From an uncultured Bacteroidales bacterium (GTDB lineage Bacteria > Bacteroidota > Bacteroidia > Bacteroidales > Bacteroidaceae), in the NCBI GenBank assembly GCA_949297215.1, contig CASFRV010000008.1, positions 4,816-68,815 of the forward strand: a DNA stretch of 64,000 nt. The letters are read 5' to 3'. This document shows, piece by piece, positions 15,964 through 25,087 of the stretch; positions within the stretch are counted from its first letter, which is position 1, and each line of letters begins with the position of its first letter. Under the pieces are notes generated by a model, which made no database searches, was not told the origin of the DNA, and worked only from the letters and a program-made list of their open reading frames with translations. The translations under genes were made by a program, and so were the position numbers.

Positions 15964-17406
15964 TCAGGCAAGGGGGCGCTGAGGAATGTGTTTCAGCCAC
16001 CGTCCGCGGACGAGGCGGACGAGGAAGATGGCGCCGCGGAAGCACAGTTCGATGCACATGGCGAGCCATACGCCGCGCAGGCCCATAGAGGGCGCCAGCG
16101 AGGCGGCCAGCGTGAGCCGCACGGCCCAGATGCTCAGCAGGTTCATCAGGCAGGGCACCACGGTGTTCCCGGCTCCCACGAACACGCCGTAGGCCACGAT
16201 GGCCGCGGCGAAGCCCGGCTCGGCAAAGGCCTCAATGCGCAGCGCCATGACGCCCAGGTCGAGCACCTCGGGCACGTCTGTCATGGCGCCGATGAGCAGG
16301 GGCGCGCCCAAGTACATGACAACGCCCATGATGCCCATGATGGCCATGCCCGAAAGCACGGTGATGTAGGCAAAGCGCCGCGCCAGCTCGCGGCGGCCTG
16401 CGCCGTAGCTCTGCCCCACCAGCGTGGTGGCGGCGTCGCCTATGCCGTAGCCGGGCATGTAGCACAGGCTCTCGGCCGTGATGGCGAACGAGTTGGCCGC
16501 AATGGCGAAGATGCCGAGCGGAGCCACGATGACTGTGGTCATGATCTGCGCCCCGCAGATGACGGCATGCTCCAAACCCATGGGCAGCCCGATGTGGAGC
16601 GCCTTGCGCAGCGTGGCACGCGTGGGGCGGAAGCTGCCCCGCTCCCGGTTGAGCCGCAGGTGGGGCGAGCGGGTGCAGAGAAACAGCGCCATCAGCCCGG
16701 CCACGACCACTTCGGCCAGGCCCGTGCCCACGGCGGCGCCCGCCACGCCCCAGCCCGCGCCGGGCATCGTGACGGTGAGCCCGCCCAGCGAGATGTCGCG
16801 GGTGGGGAAGATGAGAAAATAGTTGAAAACGACGTCGAGCACGCACATCAGCACGCTCAGCAGGCTGGGGATGTGCATGTTGCCGCTGCACCGCAGCATG
16901 GCGCCCGTGAGGATGACCAGTTGGAGCACGGGCAGGAAGGCCGAGTAGATAAGAAAATAGAGCGAGGCGTCGCTGCGTATCTGCGGGTTGCCGCCGAGCC
17001 AGCCCGGCAGGGCGCCGCTGATGGCCATGCCGGCCGCGGCGAGCAGCAGGCCGAAGGAGAGAACGGCCACGAAGGCCTGTCGCAGGATGGCGCGGGCCCA
17101 CTTCATGTCGCCCGCCCCGAAGGCATGGGCCACCTGCACCGAGAAGCCCGTGGCGGCAGCCGAGCACGAGCCGCCGAAGAGCCACGTCGTCGTCGACACC
17201 AGGCCGATCGACGCTGCCGGGGCGGCGCCGAGGCTCCCCACCATGGCCGCATCGATATATTGCATGACGATGGAAGAGAACTGGGCCATGATGGCAGGCA
17301 CGCTGAGCTGCGCCGTGAGCAGCAGTTGCTGCCCGGTGGTCATGGGCCGCCCCTCGCGGATGAGGGCGAGCAGGCTGCCCGAAGAATCGTTGATGGATAG
17401 TTTCAT
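15964..17406 (-). CDS. MATE family efflux transporter
   Basis: A 480-residue inner-membrane protein with about 12 hydrophobic segments arranged as two related halves, the MatE fold that exports cationic or organic compounds using Na+ or H+. Family features include the early SVPAIMAQFSSIVMQYIDAA segment (helix 1-2) and the inter-half region with GAGWGVAGAAVGTGLAEVVV. It is shorter at the end than NorM and resembles the DinF/Bacteroidales subfamily. Substrate is not predictable. It has its own -7 element at 17424-17431. Confidence 0.9.
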   Translation of the reverse strand: MKLSINDSSGSLLALIREGRPMTTGQQLLLTAQLSVPAIMAQFSSIVMQYIDAAMVGSLGAAPAASIGLVSTTTWLFGGSCSAAATGFSVQVAHAFGAGDMKWARAILRQAFVAVLSFGLLLAAAGMAISGALPGWLGGNPQIRSDASLYFLIYSAFLPVLQLVILTGAMLRCSGNMHIPSLLSVLMCVLDVVFNYFLIFPTRDISLGGLTVTMPGAGWGVAGAAVGTGLAEVVVAGLMALFLCTRSPHLRLNRERGSFRPTRATLRKALHIGLPMGLEHAVICGAQIMTTVIVAPLGIFAIAANSFAITAESLCYMPGYGIGDAATTLVGQSYGAGRRELARRFAYITVLSGMAIMGIMGVVMYLGAPLLIGAMTDVPEVLDLGVMALRIEAFAEPGFAAAIVAYGVFVGAGNTVVPCLMNLLSIWAVRLTLAASLAPSMGLRGVWLAMCIELCFRGAIFLVRLVRGRWLKHIPQRPLA

Positions 17407-17423
17407 ATTGGTTTCCCGCGGTG

Positions 17424-17431
17424 CAAAGTTA
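17424..17431 (-). promoter_or_regulatory. -7 element for the MATE gene
   Basis: TAACTTTG on the minus strand, 18 bp before the ATG, giving a leader of only about 12 nt. Confidence 0.55.
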
Positions 17432-17483
17432 AAAAGACATTTGCAAACGGGCGGGAAACGTATTACGGAGATTTAGCCCCCTT

Positions 17484-18731
17484 TTACGGTTGCTGCCGGC
17501 GGCGCGTGGCGCGCCGTCCGGTCGGCCGCGTGCGGTGCATGTGCCACACGGCGGCCACCTTGCGGCTCACGCAGGCGTAGTTGAGCGCGGCTGTGAACAG
17601 GTAGAGGCCCAGCGCCGTGGCCAGCGCGGGCCACACGGGGCCCGCCTCGTAGGCCGGGTAGAGCTCGCCGAAGGCCGGCAGGTAGCGCGTGCGGAGCCAG
17701 GCGGCCATGCCGCCGGCCAGCAGCAGGGTGGCCGTGTTCAGGCCGATGCACAGGGTGTGGAAGGGCCGTGCCGCCTGGGCGGGCGTGTAGCCCAGCAGGA
17801 GCAGCGTGTCGAGCTTTTCGGTGTGTTTCTGCAAGAGGATGAAAACGCTCAGCAGCAGGACGTAGAACGCCAGCAGGCAGATGACCACGCCCACGCCCAT
17901 GACGAGCCCCGTCGTGAGGCGCAGGAAATAGGTGGCCTTGCCCGCGGCGTCGCCGTCGGCCTCGGTGTCGTAGCCGCGGTCGTGCAGGAAGCGGGCGATG
18001 CGTGCGTCGGCGGGGTTTTTCACCTCGACGATGAGGCGCGAGGGCCGCTTGTCGGCGTCGGGGGCCAGCCGTGCGTTGGCCTCGTCCATGAATGTCTGGG
18101 GCACAAGGATGGTGTTGAGCCGGTCGGAAAAGCCCGTAATGCGTCCGCGCAGGCGCATCGTGCCGCCCGGCCCGCGCAGCACGAGGTTGATGCCCACGAG
18201 CGATATCATTCCCTCGGAGAGGGTGGGCAGGCCGCGGCTGCGGGCAAAGCCGAAGTTGTAGAGGTTCAGGTAATTGCGCGGCACGACCACGGGCACCTCG
18301 CCGCTTCCCGGCTCATAGCGCCAGTGGGCGAGGTCGACGTCCACGTAGGCGTCGGGCAGGGCCTCGAAAAACATCTCCGTGCCGAAGGCCGGGCCGCCCG
18401 GGCCGGCTGCCACCGAGGCATACACCTCGAAGCCCGCGGGCGTGAACTCGCCCACCGACCGCGTGAAGGGTTGCTGCCGCAGCTCGTCCACCTCGTCGGG
18501 CGAGAAGCCCGTACCGGCCCCGCCCAGGGTGCGCAGGGTGCTCACGTGCTTGGCCACCACCAGGTAGCCGGGCTTCATGAAGCTGTCGCCGCTGCGGAAG
18601 AGGGGCGCCACGTCGTGATAGAACTGCACGCTGCCCAGCACGATGCATGTGCCCAGGAGGTTGGCCAGGAAGAAGCCGGCCCACTGCCACGCGCTGATGC
18701 GGCGGCTCAGGAGTTTGTAGACGAGTTTCAT
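17484..18731 (-). CDS. FtsX-like ABC transporter permease (orphan)
   Basis: A 415-residue protein with an FtsX/MacB-like order: one N-terminal membrane helix (about 17-36), a large periplasmic domain (about 37-275), then three helices (about 278-305, 325-350, 368-388). The C-terminal half has KLDTLLLLGYTPAQAARPFH, matching the FtsX-family cytoplasmic coupling loop after the second helix. No ABC ATPase gene is adjacent, so the partner must be elsewhere or the protein is uncoupled. It is 54 nt downstream of a DUF4836 lipoprotein gene with a hairpin between, a pairing that suggests an envelope lipoprotein or export function. Confidence 0.75.
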   Translation of the reverse strand: MKLVYKLLSRRISAWQWAGFFLANLLGTCIVLGSVQFYHDVAPLFRSGDSFMKPGYLVVAKHVSTLRTLGGAGTGFSPDEVDELRQQPFTRSVGEFTPAGFEVYASVAAGPGGPAFGTEMFFEALPDAYVDVDLAHWRYEPGSGEVPVVVPRNYLNLYNFGFARSRGLPTLSEGMISLVGINLVLRGPGGTMRLRGRITGFSDRLNTILVPQTFMDEANARLAPDADKRPSRLIVEVKNPADARIARFLHDRGYDTEADGDAAGKATYFLRLTTGLVMGVGVVICLLAFYVLLLSVFILLQKHTEKLDTLLLLGYTPAQAARPFHTLCIGLNTATLLLAGGMAAWLRTRYLPAFGELYPAYEAGPVWPALATALGLYLFTAALNYACVSRKVAAVWHMHRTRPTGRRATRRRQQP

Positions 18732-18750
18732 CGGACGGAGTGGAGAAACG

Positions 18751-18777
18751 AAGGGCGGACCCCGGGGGCCCGCCCTT
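18751..18777. terminator. Intercistronic hairpin between the DUF4836 and FtsX-like genes
   Basis: Stem AAGGGCGG / CCGCCCTT (18751-18758, 18770-18777) with a GC-rich inner stem and no T-run. It more likely attenuates or protects mRNA than terminates. Confidence 0.45.
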
Positions 18778-18785
18778 CTACATGG

Positions 18786-20327
18786 TCAGGAGTTGAGATA
18801 TTCCTTGATGCTGCGCGTGCCTTCGTCGCACACGATTTGCAGGATGTTGCGGTCTTTTTCCTTCAGCGTGAGGTGGAGCGATGCCTCGTAGGGATTTTCG
18901 CACGACAGCTCGACGCTTTCCACCATGTTGACGAACTTCTTCACCTGCTTGCCCTCGGGTGTGCTGTCGAGCATGGGGCGGAGGAAGGCCAGCTTCAGGA
19001 TGTTTTGCGGGTAGAGGCGTGCGAAGAACAGCTTGCCCTTATAGTCGCCGGCATCCACGGCAGGCGATGCGCTGCGCAGGGCCGGGGCGTTGCTGTCGGT
19101 GGAGAAATAGAACGTTCCGTTCTTCACTCCGAAGTAGCCCTCGGTATACGAGTCGAGCGTCACCTGATATTGGTCGGGGGCGTTCTCGCTGACGTAGCCC
19201 GAGTCGAGGAAGTCGCGCATCAGGTTGCGCAGGAACGTGGCGTTCTTCACTTCGGCGTAGGCCGAGATGGTGGGTTGGCCCATTTCGTTGAAAGAGTCGA
19301 GCGAGAAGGTGACGTCTCCGTCGAGCGCCTCGAAGACGTCGGTCACGATTTTCGCGGCTTCGGGGTTGGCGTTGCGCAGCAGGCCCTGCTCCTTCACCTT
19401 GTCGAGCACGGCCTTGCCGTCAACGCTGGTGGCGGCGGCCAGGAGCGTTGATGCGGGCACATATTTCAGCACGTCGCCCCCGACGGTGCTCAGGCCCTTG
19501 GCGTTTTCGTCCATGAAGCTGCGGGCCTCGTCCGTCAGGGCGATGGCGCGGGCGCTGAGCGTGGCCTCGCCGTCGCCCAGGTTGAGGTCGGCCAGCAGGG
19601 CATAGTCGTCGATGCGCACGCCCGAGGGCAGCTGCTTTTCGAGCTCTTGCAGTTCGCGGCGCATGCCGTCAATTTCGGCCAGCCCCTTGCCCGAGAGGAG
19701 CAGCTGCACGTCGCCTTCGCTCTTGCAGAGCTCCTTGAAGGCCTCGTTGCTGCGTATGCTGCTCTCCTCGTCGGCCTCGAAGCGCTTGCTCACCTCGGCG
19801 ATGACGTCGCGCTCGTCCTGGTCGTAGCTTTTGCTGGTGAGCATAAACCAGTCGTCGTTGAAGACGATGGGCTCGCCGCCCATTTCGAAGTAGGTGTAGC
19901 CGTCGCGTTCGATGCAGCGGTCGGCGCCGGCGTCTTTGGCCAGGGCGTCGAGCAGCTCGGTGAGCTTGTCGCGCGAGTGGACGGCCCCGATGAGGCCCAC
20001 GTGGCCCTCAAAGCTCTGCGAGCCGAAGAAGAAGAGCGGTTCGCGCAGGTCGATGCCCGCCTCGGCGGGGTCGGCCATGACGGCTTCCACCTTGTCCTGC
20101 AAGGCGCGGCTCATGTTGGCGTCGCGCAGCAGGCGGCCCGCCAGGTCTTTGAGCTCCTGGTTGTCGGCCGTGCCGCTCTTTTCTGCAATTTGCTTGGCGT
20201 CGATGCGCACGACGATGGCCGCATCGTCCGGGATCATGTTGGCATACTTCGGTGTGCCCGAGCACGAAGCCAGCAGCCATACGAGCGAAAGCGTCGCCAG
20301 CAGGCAGGAATAGATTTTCTTGTTCAT
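18786..20327 (-). CDS. DUF4836 family lipoprotein
   Basis: A 513-residue protein with lipobox LLASC (Cys22), so an envelope lipoprotein. The mature part follows the DUF4836 pattern widespread in Bacteroidales: an early IPDDAAIVVRIDAKQIAEKS, then FGSQSFEGHVGLIGAV, and later YVPASTLLAAATSVDGKAVL and NPYEASLHLTLKEKDRNILQ. Function is not known. The start at 20327 gives the intact signal peptide, and 15 further in-frame codons upstream are not conserved-looking. A promoter at 20517-20547 predicts an unusually long leader of about 180 nt. It is the probable first gene of an operon with the FtsX-like permease. Confidence 0.85.
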   Translation of the reverse strand: MNKKIYSCLLATLSLVWLLASCSGTPKYANMIPDDAAIVVRIDAKQIAEKSGTADNQELKDLAGRLLRDANMSRALQDKVEAVMADPAEAGIDLREPLFFFGSQSFEGHVGLIGAVHSRDKLTELLDALAKDAGADRCIERDGYTYFEMGGEPIVFNDDWFMLTSKSYDQDERDVIAEVSKRFEADEESSIRSNEAFKELCKSEGDVQLLLSGKGLAEIDGMRRELQELEKQLPSGVRIDDYALLADLNLGDGEATLSARAIALTDEARSFMDENAKGLSTVGGDVLKYVPASTLLAAATSVDGKAVLDKVKEQGLLRNANPEAAKIVTDVFEALDGDVTFSLDSFNEMGQPTISAYAEVKNATFLRNLMRDFLDSGYVSENAPDQYQVTLDSYTEGYFGVKNGTFYFSTDSNAPALRSASPAVDAGDYKGKLFFARLYPQNILKLAFLRPMLDSTPEGKQVKKFVNMVESVELSCENPYEASLHLTLKEKDRNILQIVCDEGTRSIKEYLNS

Positions 20328-20516
20328 GGCGTTGATGATGTTAGTGGATAAAAAAGATGTTGCGTCCCTCATGGTTGCCGCCGGGGCCGCAGCGTGTGCG
20401 GCAGGCGGCGTGCGGCGGCCGGCGGGCGCCTCCTATATATAATAAGGAGTGGAGCTGCGCGGGACGCCTCCGGGCGGAGCGTGCCCCGTGCCGTCCTTTT
20501 CGGCACAACCGTGCAA

Positions 20517-20547
20517 CAAATGTATGTATTAAATATTATAAGTGCAA
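20517..20547 (-). promoter_or_regulatory. Promoter of the DUF4836 operon with long leader
   Basis: On the minus strand: TTTG, 19 bp, TACATTTG; a consensus match. Transcript start would be about 180 nt before the ATG at 20327. The leader contains G/C-rich inverted stretches but no recognised riboswitch. Confidence 0.75.
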
Positions 20548-20628
20548 AGAAACGGACAGAAAAATGCGAGGAAAGGGGCGTTTTGGCGCGGAAACATGTT
20601 GTAAAACATTTTTCATCATTTATAGGGA

Positions 20629-20659
20629 TTGCCGGCGGCCGGATTGCGGCGTAATTTTG
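20629..20659 (+). promoter_or_regulatory. Promoter of the TonB-dependent receptor, near-leaderless
   Basis: TTG at 20629-20631, 20 bp, TAATTTTG at 20652-20659. The ATG is at 20668, only 8 nt beyond the -7 element, so the transcript would start at or immediately before the start codon. Confidence 0.7.
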
Positions 20660-20667
20660 CGGGCGAT

Positions 20668-23112
20668 ATGAACAGATCTATCCACTCTCTATTGCTGGCC
20701 GGCCTCCTGCTGGCTCCGCAGGCGCTCCCGGCCGCCGCCGACGGCCGCGACGCCACGGCTCCGGGGCTGCCGGCCGATACGTCGCGCGTGGTCGACATCG
20801 AGGAGGCCGTCGTTGTGGCCTCGCCCAAGGAGAACGCCCGCCTGCGCCGCCAGCCCGTGGCCGTGAGCCTCTTTGGCCGGGCCGACTTGCAGGCGCGCGG
20901 CGTGGCCGACGTCAAGGGCCTCACCTCGCTCGCGCCCAACTTTTTCATGCCCGACTACGGCTCGCGCTTCACCTCGGCCGTCTACATACGCGGCATCGGC
21001 TCGCGCACGAACAACCCCGCCGTGGGGCTCTACGTCGACAACCTGCCCTTCACCGAAAAGGCGGGCTACGACTTCAGCTTTGCCGACGTGGAGCGCGTCG
21101 ACGTGATGCGCGGCCCGCAGGGCACGCTCTACGGGCGCAACACGATGGGCGGCCTGGTGCGCGTCTTCACGGCCGACCCGCTGCGGGCCGGCGGCACGCA
21201 GCTGCGCCTGGGCGCCACGACGCACGAGGGCGGCCGCCGCGCCTCGGTGGCCACCGGCTGGCGGCCCGCTGCGGGCCTGGGCCTCAGGCTCAGCGCCTAC
21301 TATGACGGGGCAGAGGGCTTCCGCCGCAACGACCTGACGGGCCGCCGTGCCGACGGCTCCGACGCCGGCGGGGGCCGCCTGCGCCTGGCCTGGCTGCCCG
21401 CCGAGCGCTGGCGCATCGACGTGCAGGCGGCCTACGAGCAGAGCCGCGAGGACGCCTGCCCCTACCGCTACGTGGGAGCCGTCGACCCCGCCGACGGCGC
21501 CGAGCCCTATCCCGACGCCGTGGGCCTCATCACGCAAAACCGCCAGAGCTCCTATCGCCGCCGCCTCCTGACGAGCGGGGTGGGGGCCGTGTGGACGGGG
21601 CCGCGCCTCACGCTCTCGTCCACCACGTCCTATCAGTACGTGGGCGACCGCCTCTTCATGGACCAGGACTTCCTCTCGGCCGACATATTCAGCCTCGAAC
21701 AGCGCCAGCGCCTGCACACGCTCACCGAAGAGCTCGTGCTGAAAAGCCCCGCCCGCGGCCGCTGGCAGTGGACCTCGGGCGCGTGGTTTTCGTACCGCGC
21801 TGCCCGCACGCGCTGCCCCGTGGTGTTCTACGACGACGGCATGAGCTATCTCAACGGCCTGCTCGCCGACGTGTTTGCCTCGGTCGAGGCCATGCCCGGC
21901 ATGAGCGTGCGCCTCACCGACCCCTCGCTCGCGCTGGGGGCCCGCCTCGAAACGCCCTCGCTGGGCGCCGCCCTCTATCACCAGAGCACCGTGCGCGACC
22001 TGCTGGTGCCGGGCCTTTCGCTCACGGCGGGCCTCCGGCTCGACTATGCCCGCGACTGCCTGCGCCTGCGCCCCGACCGCTCGCAGGAGGCGGCCTATCG
22101 CTTTGCGCTGCCTGCCTTTGGCGTCGACGCCTCGCTCGCGACGCCCACAGCGCTCACGGGCAACAGCCGCGACGACGCCTGGCAGCTGCTGCCCAAGGTG
22201 GCCTTGCAGTATGACCTGCCCGGCGGGCGCGGCAACGTGTATGTCTGCGTGGCCAAGGGCAGCCGCGCCGGCGGCTACAACGTGCAGGCCTATTCGGACC
22301 TGGCCCAGAGCGCCCTGCGCCGCGGCATGATGCTCGGTGTGGCGGCCGAGAGCGAGCGCGTCATCCGCAGCTTGCCCTTCCTGCCCGAGGCGTCGAAGGA
22401 GCACATCGTGGCCGCCATGCACGAGGCCATGGACGCCTACGTGCCGGCCGAGCCCCGCGCCGACGAACTCTACTACCGGCCCGAGCAGACGTGGCAGTAT
22501 GAGGCCGGGGCCCACCTCAACCTTTTCGGCGGAGCGCTGCAAATGGACGCGGCCTGCTTCCTCATGAACACCAAGGACCAGCAGCTGGCCCGCTTTGCGC
22601 GCAGCGGCATGGGGCGCACCACGGTGAACGCCGGCCGCAGCCGCAGCTACGGCGCCGAGCTCTCGCTGAGGGCCGCCCTGTGGCGCGACCGCTTGGCCCT
22701 GGCCGCCGCCTACGGCTATACGCACGCCGCCTTTACGCGCTACGACGCGGGCGACGGGGCCGACTACACGGGCCGCCGCGTGCCCTATGCGCCCGAACAC
22801 ACGTTCTCGGCCTCGGCCGACGTGCGTCAGCCCCTCTCCGGCTGCTTCGTGCGGGCCCTCACGGCGGGTGTGGCCGTGGCGGGCGCGGGCCGCATCTGGT
22901 GGGACGAGACCAACACCTTCTGCCAGCCGTTCTATGCCACGCTCTCGGCCCGCATCGGCGTGGAGCTGCCCGCCGGCGTCGAGGTGGAGCTGTGGGGTCG
23001 CAACCTCACCGACGCCCGCTACGACACCTTCGTGTTCGACAGCATGGGGCGCCGCTATGCCCAGCAGGCCGACCCCGTGCGTTTCGGGGCCGACGTGCGC
23101 CTGCGCTTCTGA
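20668..23112 (+). CDS. TonB-dependent outer-membrane receptor
   Basis: An 814-residue protein with a signal peptide ending near Ala24. The plug domain is at about 45-155, including VYIRGIGSRTNNPAVGLYVD and DVMRGPQGTLYGRNTMGGLV, which are typical plug signatures. A beta-barrel runs from about 165 to the terminal ...RFGADVRLRF. There is no SusC-type carboxypeptidase-like N-terminal domain and no SusD partner nearby, so it fits siderophore, haem or vitamin uptake more than a glycan locus. An insert near 555-605 (PEASKEHIVAAMHEAMDAYV) is unusual. It is monocistronic and its start follows its own promoter very closely. Confidence 0.92.
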   Translation: MNRSIHSLLLAGLLLAPQALPAAADGRDATAPGLPADTSRVVDIEEAVVVASPKENARLRRQPVAVSLFGRADLQARGVADVKGLTSLAPNFFMPDYGSRFTSAVYIRGIGSRTNNPAVGLYVDNLPFTEKAGYDFSFADVERVDVMRGPQGTLYGRNTMGGLVRVFTADPLRAGGTQLRLGATTHEGGRRASVATGWRPAAGLGLRLSAYYDGAEGFRRNDLTGRRADGSDAGGGRLRLAWLPAERWRIDVQAAYEQSREDACPYRYVGAVDPADGAEPYPDAVGLITQNRQSSYRRRLLTSGVGAVWTGPRLTLSSTTSYQYVGDRLFMDQDFLSADIFSLEQRQRLHTLTEELVLKSPARGRWQWTSGAWFSYRAARTRCPVVFYDDGMSYLNGLLADVFASVEAMPGMSVRLTDPSLALGARLETPSLGAALYHQSTVRDLLVPGLSLTAGLRLDYARDCLRLRPDRSQEAAYRFALPAFGVDASLATPTALTGNSRDDAWQLLPKVALQYDLPGGRGNVYVCVAKGSRAGGYNVQAYSDLAQSALRRGMMLGVAAESERVIRSLPFLPEASKEHIVAAMHEAMDAYVPAEPRADELYYRPEQTWQYEAGAHLNLFGGALQMDAACFLMNTKDQQLARFARSGMGRTTVNAGRSRSYGAELSLRAALWRDRLALAAAYGYTHAAFTRYDAGDGADYTGRRVPYAPEHTFSASADVRQPLSGCFVRALTAGVAVAGAGRIWWDETNTFCQPFYATLSARIGVELPAGVEVELWGRNLTDARYDTFVFDSMGRRYAQQADPVRFGADVRLRF

Positions 23113-23499
23113 ACGCCCCCGCCGCGCCTCCTCCGGGCTGCGGCATGGGGTGACCTCTTGTCTTCGTTTTAAAGAAAACGGGCTGCACTCGGGAAAACTC
23201 ATGCGAAAAGCCTGCGGCCTTTCGCAAGAGCTCTCCGCTCGTTGGCACCATTTTTCCAAAAAATAATGACAAGCCCCGGGGCTTGCAAAAAGTGTGAAAC
23301 AGCCCGCTGCGGCCCTCTTGGGGCTTCGGCGGGCTGCCGCGCGTTAGGTTTTCTTAGCGCAAAGTTGCGTTTTTCCTTTGTTTTCTTTCGGTTTTCTGCC
23401 AGGCGGCCGGCCCCGTCCTCTCTCTTTGGCCCCGAAAGCCCGCCGTGTACCCCCTCGCCCAGGGGCCCGAATGCGGCAGAATGGGGCGAAAACGTTGCT

Positions 23500-23606
23500 C
23501 AGCGGCTCATTTTTCGCAGAAAACAGGCCTTCGTTCCGCATCAACACCCCATGGATCGGCCGATCCATCCCATGCTTTTTCCGAAACACCCCATGGATCA
23601 GTGCAG
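23500..23606. repeat. Dispersed intergenic repeat, copy D, within a 1.05-kb gene-free gap
   Basis: The 23113-24163 gap contains no gene I can support; frames through it have no family signs. At 23543-23606 the motif AACACCCCATGGATC occurs twice, and an 18-bp perfect palindrome ATGGATCGGCCGATCCAT lies at 23551-23568. Related copies are at 9012-9366, 32965-33342 and 49560-49690. The rest of the gap is G/C-rich with an A/T-only palindrome at 23888-23901 and a promoter at its right end. Confidence 0.65.
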
Positions 23607-23991
23607 GGGTGGGAGGGGAGAATGCGGCCATGGCTGATAATGAGCGCTTTATGCCCTCGCGGGCGGCGGGTGGCCTCGTGCAGCGCCGTTTGCCTCGCGC
23701 GCAGGCGGCGCCGTCGCCGTCGCCGCGCGTTTTCGGGCGGCTGTGGAGGCCTTCGCTGTCCGGCTTTGCAGCCGAAGGGGTCGTGCGGCCGCGGCGTGGG
23801 GCGCACGCGCGGAGTGGGGCCGTGGCAGCTGCATGGCGGCGGGCGGCGGCCCGCTCCCCCGGTCGCCTGTCGCGCCATTTCGGTGTGAATTTTTAAAAAT
23901 TTTATCCATCCGTTCCGTCGCCTTATCCCGCTTTTTTGTCCGTTTGTCCCCGAAAACGGCTTAAACGTCCTTTCGGCAAGCGTCGGGCGGC

Positions 23992-24022
23992 TTGGTAAGA
24001 TGGAAAGAAACCTTTATTTTTG
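23992..24022 (+). promoter_or_regulatory. Promoter of the paired small lipoproteins
   Basis: TTG at 23992-23994, 20 bp, TATTTTTG at 24015-24022. The leader to 24164 is about 135 nt. Confidence 0.75.
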
Positions 24023-24163
24023 CATCAAATCCTTAACGGTCGGGCACGCCGCCCGCCCCTCAACCGAAAACCACGCTGCCCGGCCGCCGCAAGAGGCTCC
24101 GGCCGCCGGAAGGCATCCGATAAGCAACGTATTGAAAGGGCCTCGCAAAAGTTTTTTACCTGT

Positions 24164-24544
24164 ATGAAAAAAGTCATATTGGGAGTGCTGGTCGCCCTGA
24201 CGGCCACATCGTGTACCACCGTGCGCAAGACCGCCACGACGATGGACGTAAACACCAACGCCACGAGCCGCTCGACGGCCGACCTCGTTGTTTCGCCCGA
24301 AAAGCAGATGTACGACTACCGTCCGCCCAAGAAGGTGCGCCGCGGCGGCATGAACAACGCCAAGAGCACGGCCGTGGCCGAGCTGCTCCGCCAGTCGGGC
24401 GCCGACGTGCTGGTTCACCCGCAGTTTGAGACGTCCGTGCGCACGGGCCTCTTCGGTCAGAAAAAAATCAAGCGCGTCGTCGTATCGGGCTATCCCGCCA
24501 CGTATCGCAATTTCCAGAGTAAGAACGATAACAAGAAGCAGTGA
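24164..24544 (+). CDS. Small lipoprotein, paralog 1
   Basis: A 126-residue protein with lipobox ATSC (Cys17) followed by CTTVRKTA. The C-terminal half has GADVLVHPQFETSV and VVVSGYPATYRNFQ, both repeated in its downstream paralog. No known family is recognised, though short lipoproteins beginning C-TTV-KTA are common in Bacteroidales. The start at 24164 gives the intact signal peptide. Its stop overlaps the next start by one base (TGATG), so both are translated together. An envelope location is well supported; the function is unknown. Confidence 0.8.
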   Translation: MKKVILGVLVALTATSCTTVRKTATTMDVNTNATSRSTADLVVSPEKQMYDYRPPKKVRRGGMNNAKSTAVAELLRQSGADVLVHPQFETSVRTGLFGQKKIKRVVVSGYPATYRNFQSKNDNKKQ

Positions 24545-25002
24545 TGAAACGCATTTTATACCTTAGCCTCGCCCTGACGGCGCTGCTTTTTGCCTCGTGC
24601 ACCACGGTGCGCAAGACGGCCTCCACGTCCGACATCCGAACCGAGGTGATGCAATATCCCACCGTGGCCGACCTCGACGTGCTGCCCAAGGTGGAACAGA
24701 CCATAACGTGGAACTTCGTGCCCTTCCACTGGGGCCAGCCGTCGCTCGACGTGCGCAAGACCAACTTGCAGGCTGAGGTCATCAAGGCCGCCGGCGCCGA
24801 CGTGCTGCTCGAGTCGCAGTTTGTCTTCACGAAGCGCAGCTTTGGCGAGCGCACCCTCACCGTGACGGGCTATCCCGCCAAGTTCAAGAATTTCCGCAAG
24901 GCCACGCCCGAGGACCTCGAGGCCCTGAGCAAGGTGATCCCCGCCCCGCAGCAGAAAGTCTACAAGGTGTCGCGCCCCTGGTACATGTTCTGGAAGCGCT
25001 GA
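24544..25002 (+). CDS. Small lipoprotein, paralog 2
   Basis: A 152-residue protein with lipobox FASC (Cys19) followed by CTTVRKTA, clearly paralogous to the preceding gene: GADVLLESQFVFTKR and LTVTGYPAKFKNFR match it. It has an insertion rich in aromatic residues (TITWNFVPFHWGQPS) and a longer C-terminus ending in WYMFWKR. The start codon overlaps the previous stop (TGATG). A duplication followed by divergence, possibly forming a hetero-complex, is an inference. Confidence 0.8.
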   Translation: MKRILYLSLALTALLFASCTTVRKTASTSDIRTEVMQYPTVADLDVLPKVEQTITWNFVPFHWGQPSLDVRKTNLQAEVIKAAGADVLLESQFVFTKRSFGERTLTVTGYPAKFKNFRKATPEDLEALSKVIPAPQQKVYKVSRPWYMFWKR

Positions 25003-25037
25003 GGCGCCTCCGCAAGCAGCCGGCGCCTGCCGGCCGT

Positions 25038-25087
25038 CCACATCCCGAAGCGTCAGCCCCCCGTGCGGGGCGGCGCTTCGGGATGTG
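25038..25087 (+). terminator. Hairpin after the lipoprotein pair
   Basis: A long stem, CCACATCCCGAAGCG with CGCTTCGGGATGTGG, around a GC-rich loop, 35 nt after the stop. It has no T-run, so it may protect the 3' end or work with a factor. Confidence 0.55.

Noticed and set aside
23113-23990. Several open frames of 70-170 codons in the gap before the lipoprotein pair
   Set aside because: Both strands have overlapping frames of similar length, all Arg/Pro/Ala-rich and lacking signal peptides or motifs; they cross the dispersed repeat.
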